Positions 40,398 through 50,181 of a stretch of 64,000 nucleotides of DNA are shown here, piece after piece. Source of the DNA: Gammaproteobacteria bacterium (lineage in GTDB: Bacteria > Pseudomonadota > Gammaproteobacteria > Thiohalomonadales > Thiohalomonadaceae); NCBI GenBank assembly GCA_026196575.1, contig JAPHSX010000046.1, positions 1 to 64,000 on the forward strand, in the 5' to 3' direction. Under the pieces are notes generated by a model. The model worked only from the letters and a program-made list of their open reading frames with translations. It was not told the DNA's origin and did no database searches. Position numbers and translations under genes: made by a program. How positions within the stretch are numbered: position 1 is the stretch's first letter; every line of letters begins with the position of its first letter.

Positions 40398-40416
40398 CCC
40401 CGCCCCAAGGACGGAC

Positions 40417-41100
40417 ATGACACTCATCACCTACCAGCTACAGTACCAGAGCGGCAACGAGCGCCGCTTCGAGATTGATATCGAGCGGCCGGATCGGATG
40501 GCGGAACAGAACCGGGAAGAGCACCCGGCATGGACCCTGCTCGGCACCAATCAGTGTCCCAACTGCCCCCTCGACCCGGCGCAGGTGCGCTACTGCCCGG
40601 CCGCCATCGAGATCGCAGAGATCGCCGCCAACTTTGCCGACACCACCTCAATCGAACGCACCGATGTCTGGGTTCACACCGCAGATCGCAGCTTCTTCAA
40701 GAATACCGACATGCAGAGCGCGCTCAAATCGCTGTTCGGCCTGATCATGGCCTCCGGCCCCTGCCCCATCCTCTCGCGTCTCAGGCCACTGGCCCACTTC
40801 CACCTGCCGTTCGCCACTTTGCAGGAGACGATTCACCGCCTGGTGGGTACCTATCTCATTAACCAGTACCTGCAGCACAACGACGGCGGGCGGCCCGACT
40901 GGGAGCTGCACGGGATCGAGGAGCTCTATCGCGAGCTTAAACAGGTCAATCTGCAGCTGATGAAACGCATCCGCCTCGCCTCCAGGGAGGACGCCAGCAT
41001 CAACGCCATCCAGACCTTCATCTCCCTCGCCAGCATCGTCGAGATGGGGGTCGACGACATTATCGGGAAGATGGAACCGCTCCTGCGCCGGGGGCTATAA
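40417..41100 (+). CDS. Conserved hypothetical protein with Cys-rich motif
   Basis: Function not known. The 227-residue soluble protein has a beta-rich N-terminus (TLITYQLQYQSGNERRFEIDIE), a Cys cluster (NQCPNCPLDP and RYCPAA at about 45-65, SGPCPIL near 125) that could bind metal, and a helical C-terminal half. ATG 40417 follows phoH2 by 19 bases; the frame upstream is a shadow of phoH2. The nor locus begins after it behind its own FNR-type site. Confidence 0.75.
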   Translation: MTLITYQLQYQSGNERRFEIDIERPDRMAEQNREEHPAWTLLGTNQCPNCPLDPAQVRYCPAAIEIAEIAANFADTTSIERTDVWVHTADRSFFKNTDMQSALKSLFGLIMASGPCPILSRLRPLAHFHLPFATLQETIHRLVGTYLINQYLQHNDGGRPDWELHGIEELYRELKQVNLQLMKRIRLASREDASINAIQTFISLASIVEMGVDDIIGKMEPLLRRGL

Positions 41101-41126
41101 TCCGCCCCGCATGAATTGGCGCGCAC

Positions 41127-41140
41127 TTGATATGTGTCAA
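41127..41140 (+). promoter_or_regulatory. FNR/DNR-type box in the norC promoter
   Basis: TTGATATGTGTCAA is one base from the consensus palindrome TTGAT-N4-ATCAA bound by FNR, DNR and NNR regulators. Its centre at 41133.5 lies 29-35 bases before TCTAAT (41163-41168), a plausible -10; this places the site near -41.5 from a start at about 41175, the class II activator position. norC begins at 41242 behind a strong AAGGAGGT. No regulator gene is in the window. Confidence 0.8.
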
Positions 41141-41241
41141 GGATATAGTCATAGTGTTTTGCTCTAATTTTCGCGAGCTTTTACCAAGTCAGACCGCAGC
41201 ACCCTAACAAGAGCGGTTAATGCCGCAAGGAGGTAGTAAAT

Positions 41242-43078
<1,837 letters not shown>

Positions 43079-43118
43079 ACCATCATCTGTCAGTGAACCT
43101 TAACTGACATGTCGCAGC

Positions 43119-43150
43119 AAATGGGGGAGTCTGACTCCCCCATTTTTTTT
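43119..43150 (+). terminator. Rho-independent terminator after norCB
   Basis: TGGGGGAGT pairs with ACTCCCCCA around a 3-base loop, followed by a run of eight T. It lies between norB and the norE-like gene, so norCB can be transcribed as its own unit and the accessory genes downstream probably have a separate start or rely on readthrough. A weaker hairpin (TGTCAGT/ACTGACA, 43089-43109) precedes it. Confidence 0.85.
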
Positions 43151-43175
43151 CCGTGAAATAACCATTGATTTTATA

Positions 43176-43763
43176 ATGATGAACCCGAATTCCCACACGA
43201 CACCCACCACCAATTCGCCCCCCGGAGATCTGGCCATCTGGGTCTTCATCCTGGCGGAGCTGGCGGTGTTTGGTGTCCTGTTCGCCGTCTATGCCTTTGC
43301 GCGGCGTTATAATCTGGAACTGTTTGATCTCCATCAACAGCACCTGAACCGGACCGCCGGTCTTGTCAATACCGTCACCCTCATCACCAGCAGCTATTTT
43401 GTGGTGCGCGCGGTGGCGGCGATAAAAGAGGGCGACGCCAAACGGTGCGGCCGCTGGCTGTGGAGCGCCAACGCCCTCGGGCTGCTCTTTATCCTGGTCA
43501 AGGGGGTGGAGTATCAGCACCACTTCAGCCAGGGGATTGGTCTCAGTACCAATCTGTTCTACACCTTCTATATTGGCATGACCTTTTTCCATTTCATGCA
43601 TGTGTTGATGGGGATGGTGATCCTCTTTGTGGTGGCACACAAGGCCGGCCGCGGCGGTTACACCGCCAGCGAACACACCGGGGTCGAGACCGGTGCCTCC
43701 TACTGGCACATGGTCGATCTGGTCTGGATCATCCTCTTCCCGCTGGTCTATGTGATGCACTAG
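43176..43763 (+). CDS. norE: NorE-like cytochrome c oxidase subunit III homologue
   Basis: A 195-residue, five-TM protein of the CoxIII superfamily (DLAIWVFILAELAVF, HFMHVLMGMVILFV, GASYWHMVDLVWIILFPLVY). NorE-type members accompany denitrification nor clusters and aid NO reductase activity, though they hold no redox centre. It lies after the norCB terminator and 10 bases before a COX4-like gene, the NorE-NorF pattern. Confidence 0.88.
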   Translation: MMNPNSHTTPTTNSPPGDLAIWVFILAELAVFGVLFAVYAFARRYNLELFDLHQQHLNRTAGLVNTVTLITSSYFVVRAVAAIKEGDAKRCGRWLWSANALGLLFILVKGVEYQHHFSQGIGLSTNLFYTFYIGMTFFHFMHVLMGMVILFVVAHKAGRGGYTASEHTGVETGASYWHMVDLVWIILFPLVYVMH

Positions 43764-43773
43764 GAGAACGAGC

Positions 43774-44052
43774 ATGGAAAAACCGCACCACGGGGGCCTG
43801 CGTCCCTGTACACTCATCTGGCTGTTGCTGCTCGCCCTCACCGTTGCCACCTACGCGGCGGCCCAACTGGGGCTGCAGGGCAAGGGGCTGATCCTGGGCG
43901 TACTTGTCCTCGCCATCATCAAGGGGCAACTGGTCGCCGACCACTTTATGGGGCTGCGCCGGGTGGGCAGCTTCTGGCGCCCCCTGCTCGGGGGCTACCT
44001 CTTTATTGTCGGGGCGCTGATCGCAACCGCCTTTCTTCTGCCACAAGGATAA
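43774..44052 (+). CDS. norF: Small COX4/NorF-like membrane protein
   Basis: A 92-residue protein with three hydrophobic segments and the motif IIKGQLVADHFMGLRR, typical of prokaryotic cytochrome c oxidase subunit IV-like proteins that follow CoxIII-like genes. In nor clusters this position is called norF. It starts 10 bases after norE and ends 4 bases before norQ. The norF symbol rests mainly on position. Confidence 0.78.
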   Translation: MEKPHHGGLRPCTLIWLLLLALTVATYAAAQLGLQGKGLILGVLVLAIIKGQLVADHFMGLRRVGSFWRPLLGGYLFIVGALIATAFLLPQG

Positions 44053-44056
44053 CGCC

Positions 44057-44881
44057 ATGAACACCAACTCCCCGATTAAAGAGCAGGCTGGCAGTGACGA
44101 GCAGACCCTCCCCTTCTACCGGCCGCAAGGCAACGAGTGCGAACTCTTCGAATACGCCTGGCGCCACCAGCTGCCGGTACTCATCAAGGGGCCGACCGGC
44201 TGCGGCAAGAGCCGTTTTATCAACTACATGGCGGCGCGGCTGGCACGCAAGCTCTACACCGTCGCCTGTCACGATGACCTCACCGCCGCCGACCTGGTGG
44301 GGCGCCACCTCATCGGTGATGGCACCACGGTGTGGAACGACGGCCCGCTCACGCGCGCCGTGCGCGAGGGGGCGATCTGCTATCTGGACGAGGTGGTGGA
44401 GGCGCGCAAGGACACCACCGTGGTGCTGCACCCCCTTACCGACGATAGGCGCATCCTCCCCATCGAACGCACCAACGAGCTGCTGCACGCCCCAAAGGAT
44501 TTCATGCTGGTGGTCTCCTACAACCCCGGCTACCAGAACCTGCTGAAGGGGATGAAACCCTCCACCCGCCAGCGTTTTGTCGCCCTGCGCTTCGGCTACC
44601 CATCCCCCGAGCTGGAGCAGGCGATCATCGAGGGGGAGACTGGCATCGACACGATGACGGCCAAACGGCTGGTGTCACTGGGCAACGCCCTGCGCGCCCT
44701 CAAGGATCACGACCTGGAGGAGGCCGCCTCCACCCGCCTGCTGGTCTACGCCGCCACCCTCATTCACGGCGGCTACGACCCGGTCGAGGCGTGCCGCGCC
44801 TCACTGGTGGAATCGCTGACCGATGACGAGGAGACCGCCAGTGCCCTGATGGGGGTGGTCAGCGCCACCTACGGTCGCTGA
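44057..44881 (+). CDS. norQ: NorQ/NirQ MoxR-type AAA+ ATPase
   Basis: AAA+ chaperone-like ATPase which with NorD activates NO reductase, probably by helping insert the FeB metal. The 274 residues include Walker A KGPTGCGKSRF near 42-50, AADLVGRHLIGDGTTVWNDGPLTRA (a MoxR/CbbQ insert), Walker B ICYLDEVVEA, and the sensor region DFMLVVSYNPGYQ. It is directly followed by a small membrane protein; NorD is three genes downstream. Confidence 0.95.
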   Translation: MNTNSPIKEQAGSDEQTLPFYRPQGNECELFEYAWRHQLPVLIKGPTGCGKSRFINYMAARLARKLYTVACHDDLTAADLVGRHLIGDGTTVWNDGPLTRAVREGAICYLDEVVEARKDTTVVLHPLTDDRRILPIERTNELLHAPKDFMLVVSYNPGYQNLLKGMKPSTRQRFVALRFGYPSPELEQAIIEGETGIDTMTAKRLVSLGNALRALKDHDLEEAASTRLLVYAATLIHGGYDPVEACRASLVESLTDDEETASALMGVVSATYGR

Positions 44882-44888
44882 GCCCACC

Positions 44889-45284
44889 ATGTCCACGCCT
44901 GACCCCAACAACGACAAGAGACTGGCCGTCATGGCCGAGATGCTCTACCTGTGCAACCTGCTGCTGTTGCCGGGGATCGCCTTTATCTGGTTACTGCTGC
45001 TAAATATCCGCCGCAGCAGCGTGGCCTCGCCACTCGCCCTCTGCCACCTGCGCCAGACGCTGGCGGCGAGTATCTGGGCCGGGGTACTGCTGATCCCGAT
45101 CACCGCTCTTAGCATCCTGATGGGAGGCTATCAGAGTGTCACCGGCTGGACGGTGGCGATCCTCTACTTTACCGTCTGCCACGCCTCACTGGTGCTGCTG
45201 GGGGTGGTCGGGCTGGCCAAGGCGATGGCCGGGCTAAGCTGGCGCTACCCGCTAATCGGCCCGGTCTGCGGTACCCGCCCATGA
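44889..45284 (+). CDS. Small membrane protein in the nor cluster
   Basis: No named family recognised. The 131 residues have three or four hydrophobic segments (LYLCNLLLLPGIAFIWLLLL; TLAASIWAGVLLIPITALSIL; WTVAILYFTVCHASLVLLGVVGLA). It lies 7 bases after norQ and its stop overlaps the start of the polyferredoxin gene (ATG 45281 inside the last codons), so the two are translationally coupled and may form a membrane complex. Confidence 0.78.
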   Translation: MSTPDPNNDKRLAVMAEMLYLCNLLLLPGIAFIWLLLLNIRRSSVASPLALCHLRQTLAASIWAGVLLIPITALSILMGGYQSVTGWTVAILYFTVCHASLVLLGVVGLAKAMAGLSWRYPLIGPVCGTRP

Positions 45285-46267
45285 GGCCCCGCTCCCTGCA
45301 AGGGCGCCGCTTGCTGACGCGCAGCGCCTTTTTCCTGCTGTTCGTCCTCGCCCCGCCACTCGATATCTTCCGTCTCGACCTCAACCTGGGCCACTTCATC
45401 CTCTTCGGCTACAACTGGACCCTGGGACTCGACCCCCTCCTCGCCGGCGAGATCGGCCCCGGCGAGGCGGCGGTAAACATCATCCTGCGCGGTTTTCTCC
45501 CCATCGCCATCGGTGCCGCCCTCTTCATCTGGATCGCCTGGCGCTGGGGCCGCCTCTACTGCGGCTGGCTCTGCCCCCACTTCTCGGTGGTGGAGACGAT
45601 TAACGGCCTGATGCTGCGCACCCTGGGCAAACCGACCCTGTGGGAGCGCCACCGCCTGGAGGGGGTCGCCGCTGACCGCCGTTACTGGCCGCTGACGCTG
45701 CTGGCGGTGGTCGGTTTCGCCTTTGTCTGGGCGCTGAGCCTGCTCACCTACCTGCTGCCGCCGAGCGAAATCTACCCCAATCTGCTGAACGGCGAGCTGA
45801 CCCGCAACCAGGGCACCTTTCTTGCGGTAGCCACGGCCGTCTTCTGCATCGAGTTTCTGCTGGCGCGTCACCTCTTCTGCCGCTTCGGCTGCGCCGTCGG
45901 CCTGTTCCAGAGCCTCGCCTGGATGGGCAACCACAAGGCGATGGTGGTCGGTTTCGACACCCGGCGCACGGCCAGCTGCATCGACTGCAACGCCGCCTGC
46001 GACAACGCCTGCCCGATGCGCCTCAAGCCGCGCAGCATCAAACGGCGCATGTTCACCTGTACCCAGTGCGCCCGCTGCCTCGACGCCTGCGAGGCGGTGC
46101 AGGCCCCCCATCAGCAGCCGCCACTGCTGCGCTGGCTCGACGGCGAGTGCGCACGCCACGTCTCCGAGCGCGACTTTGGCCACCACCCCACGATCCCCGC
46201 CGACTGTTTCGACCAGCCGCGGCCATTACCCGGCACGCCTGACCGCGCCAACAAGGGGAGCAGATAA
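45281..46267 (+). CDS. Membrane polyferredoxin (NapH/CcoG-like) in the nor cluster
   Basis: A 328-residue membrane protein with about five TM helices and two kinds of Cys sites: membrane-proximal CGWLCP and CRFGC, as in NapH, NosR and CcoG, plus a dicluster ferredoxin segment CIDCNAACDNACP and CTQCARCLDAC near the C-terminus, enough for two 4Fe-4S clusters. It probably passes electrons across or along the membrane; CcoG-type members act in copper or haem-copper oxidase maturation. Its place between norQ and norD suggests a role in NO reductase maturation or electron supply. That role is inference. Confidence 0.88.
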   Translation: MRPRSLQGRRLLTRSAFFLLFVLAPPLDIFRLDLNLGHFILFGYNWTLGLDPLLAGEIGPGEAAVNIILRGFLPIAIGAALFIWIAWRWGRLYCGWLCPHFSVVETINGLMLRTLGKPTLWERHRLEGVAADRRYWPLTLLAVVGFAFVWALSLLTYLLPPSEIYPNLLNGELTRNQGTFLAVATAVFCIEFLLARHLFCRFGCAVGLFQSLAWMGNHKAMVVGFDTRRTASCIDCNAACDNACPMRLKPRSIKRRMFTCTQCARCLDACEAVQAPHQQPPLLRWLDGECARHVSERDFGHHPTIPADCFDQPRPLPGTPDRANKGSR

Positions 46268-46269
46268 CG

Positions 46270-48138
46270 ATGGAGGAGTGGGTAGGGCAGATCTGGCACA
46301 AGATCATCACCCGCGTCGCCGACGACCACTACCCGGAGGCAGTAGTCACTCTGGAGGAGGTATCACAGCCGGTCGGGGTGCTATTTCGGGCCCTCGGTGG
46401 CGACGGCGCGCTGCGGGTCACGGCCTGCGAGGCCACCGCCAATCGTGCCCGGCGCAGTTGGTTACAACGTATTGCCGGCACCCATCAGGGGGTGGAGCTG
46501 GCGTGGCGTGACGAGCAGACGCTGCGCCTGCCGCCACGCATCGACCTCTTTCCCGAACGCCAGCTCAACCGGCAGCTCTATCGCTGGCTCGCCGCGATGG
46601 CCGCACGACAGGGGTACCAAGGGGGATACCAGGGGGGAGAGCGACCCGGCCAGCCGCCCCGGTCCTGGCTGCAACACAACCAGCAGCTGACCCGCGAGCT
46701 GTTGCACCACTACCCCGGCCTCGCCCCGCTCTACGCCGAACTGCTAGAAGCACAACTGGCACGCCGCCCCGACCCCGAGACCCTGCCAGCCGAGGAGGCA
46801 CGACTGGAGCGGGCCATTCAACAGGCACTGCGGGAGCCGGGCAGCGTGAAGGAGGCGTTTGCCCTCATACGCCCGCCCCAGCCGGTTCACCTCTGGCTCC
46901 ACCCCTCACCGCCGCTAACCCCCGAGGCGCTCGCCACCCGCCGCCATGATCCCGACGAGCCGCAGGGCGGCGGCTCTACCCACGATCCCGAGGAGCAGCG
47001 CCAGCGCCGCGCCGAACGCACCGAGGCACCGGAGGAGAACCAGGGGCTGCTGGCGATGCGCATGGAGTCGATCATGGGACAGGCGGAGTATGTCAAGGTC
47101 GACCGCGGCACCGAGGATGAGGAGGACATGACGGCGGCCAAGGCGGCGGCCGATGACATGGAGTTTCTCAGCGTCACCCAGGGCAAGACCAGCGCCAGCC
47201 GCATCCGTTTTGATCTCGACCTCCCCTCCGCCGCCGATGATGATCTCACCCTCGGCGAGGGGATCTGGCTACCGGAGTGGGACTACAAAAAACGGCTGAT
47301 GCGCGAGGATTACTGCTGCCTGCAGCCGATGTTGGCCCGGGACGCCCCGCCCATGCCGCTGCCCGATCACCTGCGCAAGACCTCACTACGTCTGCGCAAC
47401 CAGTTCCAGGGGTTGGCCCCGGCACGCATCTGGTACCGCGGCCAGGAGGACGGCAGCGAGATCGATCTCGATGCCTACGAGCGTTTCGTCACCCAGCGCA
47501 GCCGTGGCGAGGTGGCCGAGGACGGCCGCCTCTATCGCGAACTGCGCCAGGGGGGGCGCGACCTCAGCTGCCTGCTGCTGGCCGATCTCTCGCTCTCCAC
47601 CGACGCGGCGATCAGCAATGACGCCCGCATCATCGATGTGATCCGCGACTCCCTCTACCTCTTCGCCGATGCCCTGGAGGCGACCGGCGACCGCTTCGCC
47701 CTCTACGGCTTCTCCTCGCGGCGCCGCGACCATGTGCGCTTTCACCTGTTAAAGAATTTCGATGAGAGATATGGCGCGAAGATCCGCGGCCGCATCGCCC
47801 AGATAAAACCGGGTTACTACACCCGCATGGGCGCCGCCATTCGCCATTCGACACGACTGCTGGCGGCGCAGGGGGGCAGCCAGAAACTGCTGCTCATCGT
47901 CACCGATGGCAAACCCAATGACCTCGACCAGTACGAGGGGCGTTATGGGGTCGAGGATACCCGCATGGCCATTCACGAGGCACGCCGCCAGGGGCTGCGC
48001 CCCTTCTGCGTCACCATCGACAAGCAGGGGCGCGACTACCTGCCCCACATCTTCGGCAGCAGTGGTTATGTGGTGATCCGTCGCCCATCGGAGTTGCCCA
48101 AACAGCTGCCCCTGCTCTATGCGCAGCTTACCGCCTGA
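46270..48138 (+). CDS. norD: NorD, von Willebrand factor A activator of NO reductase
   Basis: Partner of the NorQ ATPase. The 622 residues have a variable helical N-terminal half, an acidic linker (about 220-300), and a C-terminal VWA domain with the MIDAS signature DLSLSTDAAIS and later LLIVTDGKPNDLD. Start follows the polyferredoxin stop directly with GGGGAG upstream. It closes the nor cluster; nirS follows after a 306-base gap with its own regulatory site. Confidence 0.95.
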   Translation: MEEWVGQIWHKIITRVADDHYPEAVVTLEEVSQPVGVLFRALGGDGALRVTACEATANRARRSWLQRIAGTHQGVELAWRDEQTLRLPPRIDLFPERQLNRQLYRWLAAMAARQGYQGGYQGGERPGQPPRSWLQHNQQLTRELLHHYPGLAPLYAELLEAQLARRPDPETLPAEEARLERAIQQALREPGSVKEAFALIRPPQPVHLWLHPSPPLTPEALATRRHDPDEPQGGGSTHDPEEQRQRRAERTEAPEENQGLLAMRMESIMGQAEYVKVDRGTEDEEDMTAAKAAADDMEFLSVTQGKTSASRIRFDLDLPSAADDDLTLGEGIWLPEWDYKKRLMREDYCCLQPMLARDAPPMPLPDHLRKTSLRLRNQFQGLAPARIWYRGQEDGSEIDLDAYERFVTQRSRGEVAEDGRLYRELRQGGRDLSCLLLADLSLSTDAAISNDARIIDVIRDSLYLFADALEATGDRFALYGFSSRRRDHVRFHLLKNFDERYGAKIRGRIAQIKPGYYTRMGAAIRHSTRLLAAQGGSQKLLLIVTDGKPNDLDQYEGRYGVEDTRMAIHEARRQGLRPFCVTIDKQGRDYLPHIFGSSGYVVIRRPSELPKQLPLLYAQLTA

Positions 48139-48357
48139 CGGCGTCTGGCTGCCCGAACGAAACTCCCGGTCACGACAAAAAACCAGCCTGTCCGCGCGCC
48201 GCCATGCCGGCAAGCACTATTTTTTATCCCCCCATCAAAAATAGATGCCACGCGGCCGACACAGTGAAAAATTACTGTAATTCATATGGTTATGCGGAAG
48301 AGTTGCTGAATTCCTTCTATCCTGTTGCCTGTACGTTACTGCAATCCTGACGTGAAC
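48139..48357. other. norD-nirS intergenic region, no gene seen
   Basis: About 300 bases separate norD and nirS. The first part is unremarkable; the stretch 48210-48330 is more AT-rich. No small gene is seen. The FNR/DNR-type box (48358-48371) closes the segment, so the rest is probably upstream promoter DNA. No clear T-rich terminator hairpin after norD was recognised. Confidence 0.5.
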
Positions 48358-48371
48358 TTGATGTGCATCAA
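48358..48371 (+). promoter_or_regulatory. FNR/DNR-type box in the nirS promoter
   Basis: TTGATGTGCATCAA is a perfect TTGAT-N4-ATCAA palindrome. From its centre (48364.5) a start at about 48406 would put the site at -41.5, with CACAGT (48394-48399) as a weak -10; weak -10 boxes are usual in activator-dependent class II promoters. nirS starts at 48445 with AGGAG. Confidence 0.88.
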
Positions 48372-48444
48372 GGCCCATCCTTGGGCGAATGCTCACAGTG
48401 TGTGTGAAATTTTGGTTTTCATTCCATACAAGGAGAAAAGCAAC

Positions 48445-50082
48445 ATGAGAAAAGCACTAGCACAGATGACGGCCGTCAGCCTGGCCGTAGGATTGGCGCT
48501 TGGTGGCGCCACCTTGGCACAGGCGGCTGAAGAGAAACAGGCCCCCAAACTGACCAAGGCAGAATTTGATCAGGCCAAGACCCTCTATTTCCAACACTGC
48601 GCCGGATGCCACGGCGTACTGCGCAAGGGGGCGACCGGCAAAAGTCTGCAGCCGGAAGAGACCATGAAGAAGGGCACCAAGCGGTTACACCGCATCATCC
48701 AGCTCGGTACCGAGGGAGGGATGAACAACTTCGACAATATTCTGTCGGCAAAAGAGATTGAATTGCTGTCAAAATATATCCAGCACGAGCCGCCGAAGCC
48801 GCCGGAGATGTCGCTGGCACTGATGAAGGAGCGCACCAAGGTGCATGTGCAGCCGAAGGACTACCCGACCAAACCGCTGCACGGTCGTAACTGGGAGAAC
48901 TTCTTCGTCGTCATCGAGCGTGACGTGGGCAAGGTGGCCATTATCGACGGCGACAAGCACGAGGTGGTAGCCCATATCCCCACCGGTTACGCGGTGCACG
49001 TCATCAAGGGCAGTGAGCATCACAATGTCCTCAAGTCCAAGGATACCGGACGCTTCTGGTACACCATGGGCCGCGACGGCAAGATGACCAAGATCGATCT
49101 CTGGCAAAAACCCGAAAAGATGCTGGTGGCCGAGACCCAGGTCGCCTATGACGCCCGCGATGTCGCCGTCTCCGGCGATGGCAAGTACGTCATCGGTGGC
49201 GGTTACTGGCCGCCCCATGCGGTGATCGTCGATGCCGTCACCATGGAGCCGCTCAAGGTGATCTCCTCACGCGGTGTTAATGTCGATGGAGATTATGTCG
49301 AAGAGTCGCGCGTCGCCGCCATCTACGATACCCCCAACGAATCCTCGTGGCTGGTCTCGATGAAGGAGCTGGGCCAGGTGTGGCAGGTGGACTACTCCGA
49401 TATCGACAACCTGCGCGTCGACAAGATCGACTCCGCCAAGTTCCTGCACGACGGTTTCTTTGACCCCACCGGTCGTTACTTCCAGATCGCGGCCAACGCC
49501 TCCAACAAGATGGTGGTGGTAGACACCAAGGAGCGCAAGCTGGAGGCGATGATCGATGTCGACAAACTGCCCCACCCGGGTCCCGGTGCCAACTGGATCG
49601 ATCCAAAGTGCGGCCCGGTCGCCGGCACCACTCACCTCGGTGTAGGCAAGGTCACCGTCTGGGGTAACGACCCGGCAGGTCACAAGGCGCAGGCGTGGAA
49701 GATCTGTTACGAGGTTCAGACTGACGGCGCGGGTCTCTTCATCCGCACCCATCCCAAATCACAGTATGTGTGGGCCGATCAGACCAAACACCCGGAGCCT
49801 GAAGTTCAGCAGAGCATCAAGGTATTCGACAAGAATACCCGTGAGGTGGTGAAGACCATTCGCCTCACCGAGAAGCCCGGCCAGGCGGCGGTACATATGG
49901 AGTTCAATCACGACGGCTCCGAGGTCTGGGTCTCGGTCTGGAACCTGAAGGACAGTAAAGAGCCCAACGGTGAGATCGTGGTGTTTGATGCCAAGACGCT
50001 CAAGGAGAAGACCCGCATCAAGGGTCTCTACGCGCCGACCGGCAAGTTCAACGTCCACAACCGTGTTAACCATGTAACCTGA
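48445..50082 (+). CDS. nirS: Cytochrome cd1 nitrite reductase
   Basis: Periplasmic enzyme reducing nitrite to nitric oxide. ATG 48445 has AGGAG 9 bases upstream and gives 545 residues: signal peptide (cleaved near AQAAEE), cytochrome c domain with CAGCH at 52-56, and an eight-bladed haem d1 propeller. The d1-site region GVNVDGDYVEESRVAA and the conserved HPGPGANWIDPKCGPV segment are present. It leads the nir operon behind a perfect FNR/DNR-type box. Confidence 0.98.
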   Translation: MRKALAQMTAVSLAVGLALGGATLAQAAEEKQAPKLTKAEFDQAKTLYFQHCAGCHGVLRKGATGKSLQPEETMKKGTKRLHRIIQLGTEGGMNNFDNILSAKEIELLSKYIQHEPPKPPEMSLALMKERTKVHVQPKDYPTKPLHGRNWENFFVVIERDVGKVAIIDGDKHEVVAHIPTGYAVHVIKGSEHHNVLKSKDTGRFWYTMGRDGKMTKIDLWQKPEKMLVAETQVAYDARDVAVSGDGKYVIGGGYWPPHAVIVDAVTMEPLKVISSRGVNVDGDYVEESRVAAIYDTPNESSWLVSMKELGQVWQVDYSDIDNLRVDKIDSAKFLHDGFFDPTGRYFQIAANASNKMVVVDTKERKLEAMIDVDKLPHPGPGANWIDPKCGPVAGTTHLGVGKVTVWGNDPAGHKAQAWKICYEVQTDGAGLFIRTHPKSQYVWADQTKHPEPEVQQSIKVFDKNTREVVKTIRLTEKPGQAAVHMEFNHDGSEVWVSVWNLKDSKEPNGEIVVFDAKTLKEKTRIKGLYAPTGKFNVHNRVNHVT

Positions 50083-50181
50083 CAGTACCGCGTGTACTGA
50101 CGGCGGCAGGCAGGGATGCACCATTCCCTGCCTGACCGCTACACCCAATTCCGTTACATCCAGTTCGGCGAAGGAGTGAAG

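Noticed and set aside
43155..43175. TTGAT half-site before norE
   Set aside because: The second half reads TAATG instead of ATCAA, so it is not a convincing FNR/DNR box.
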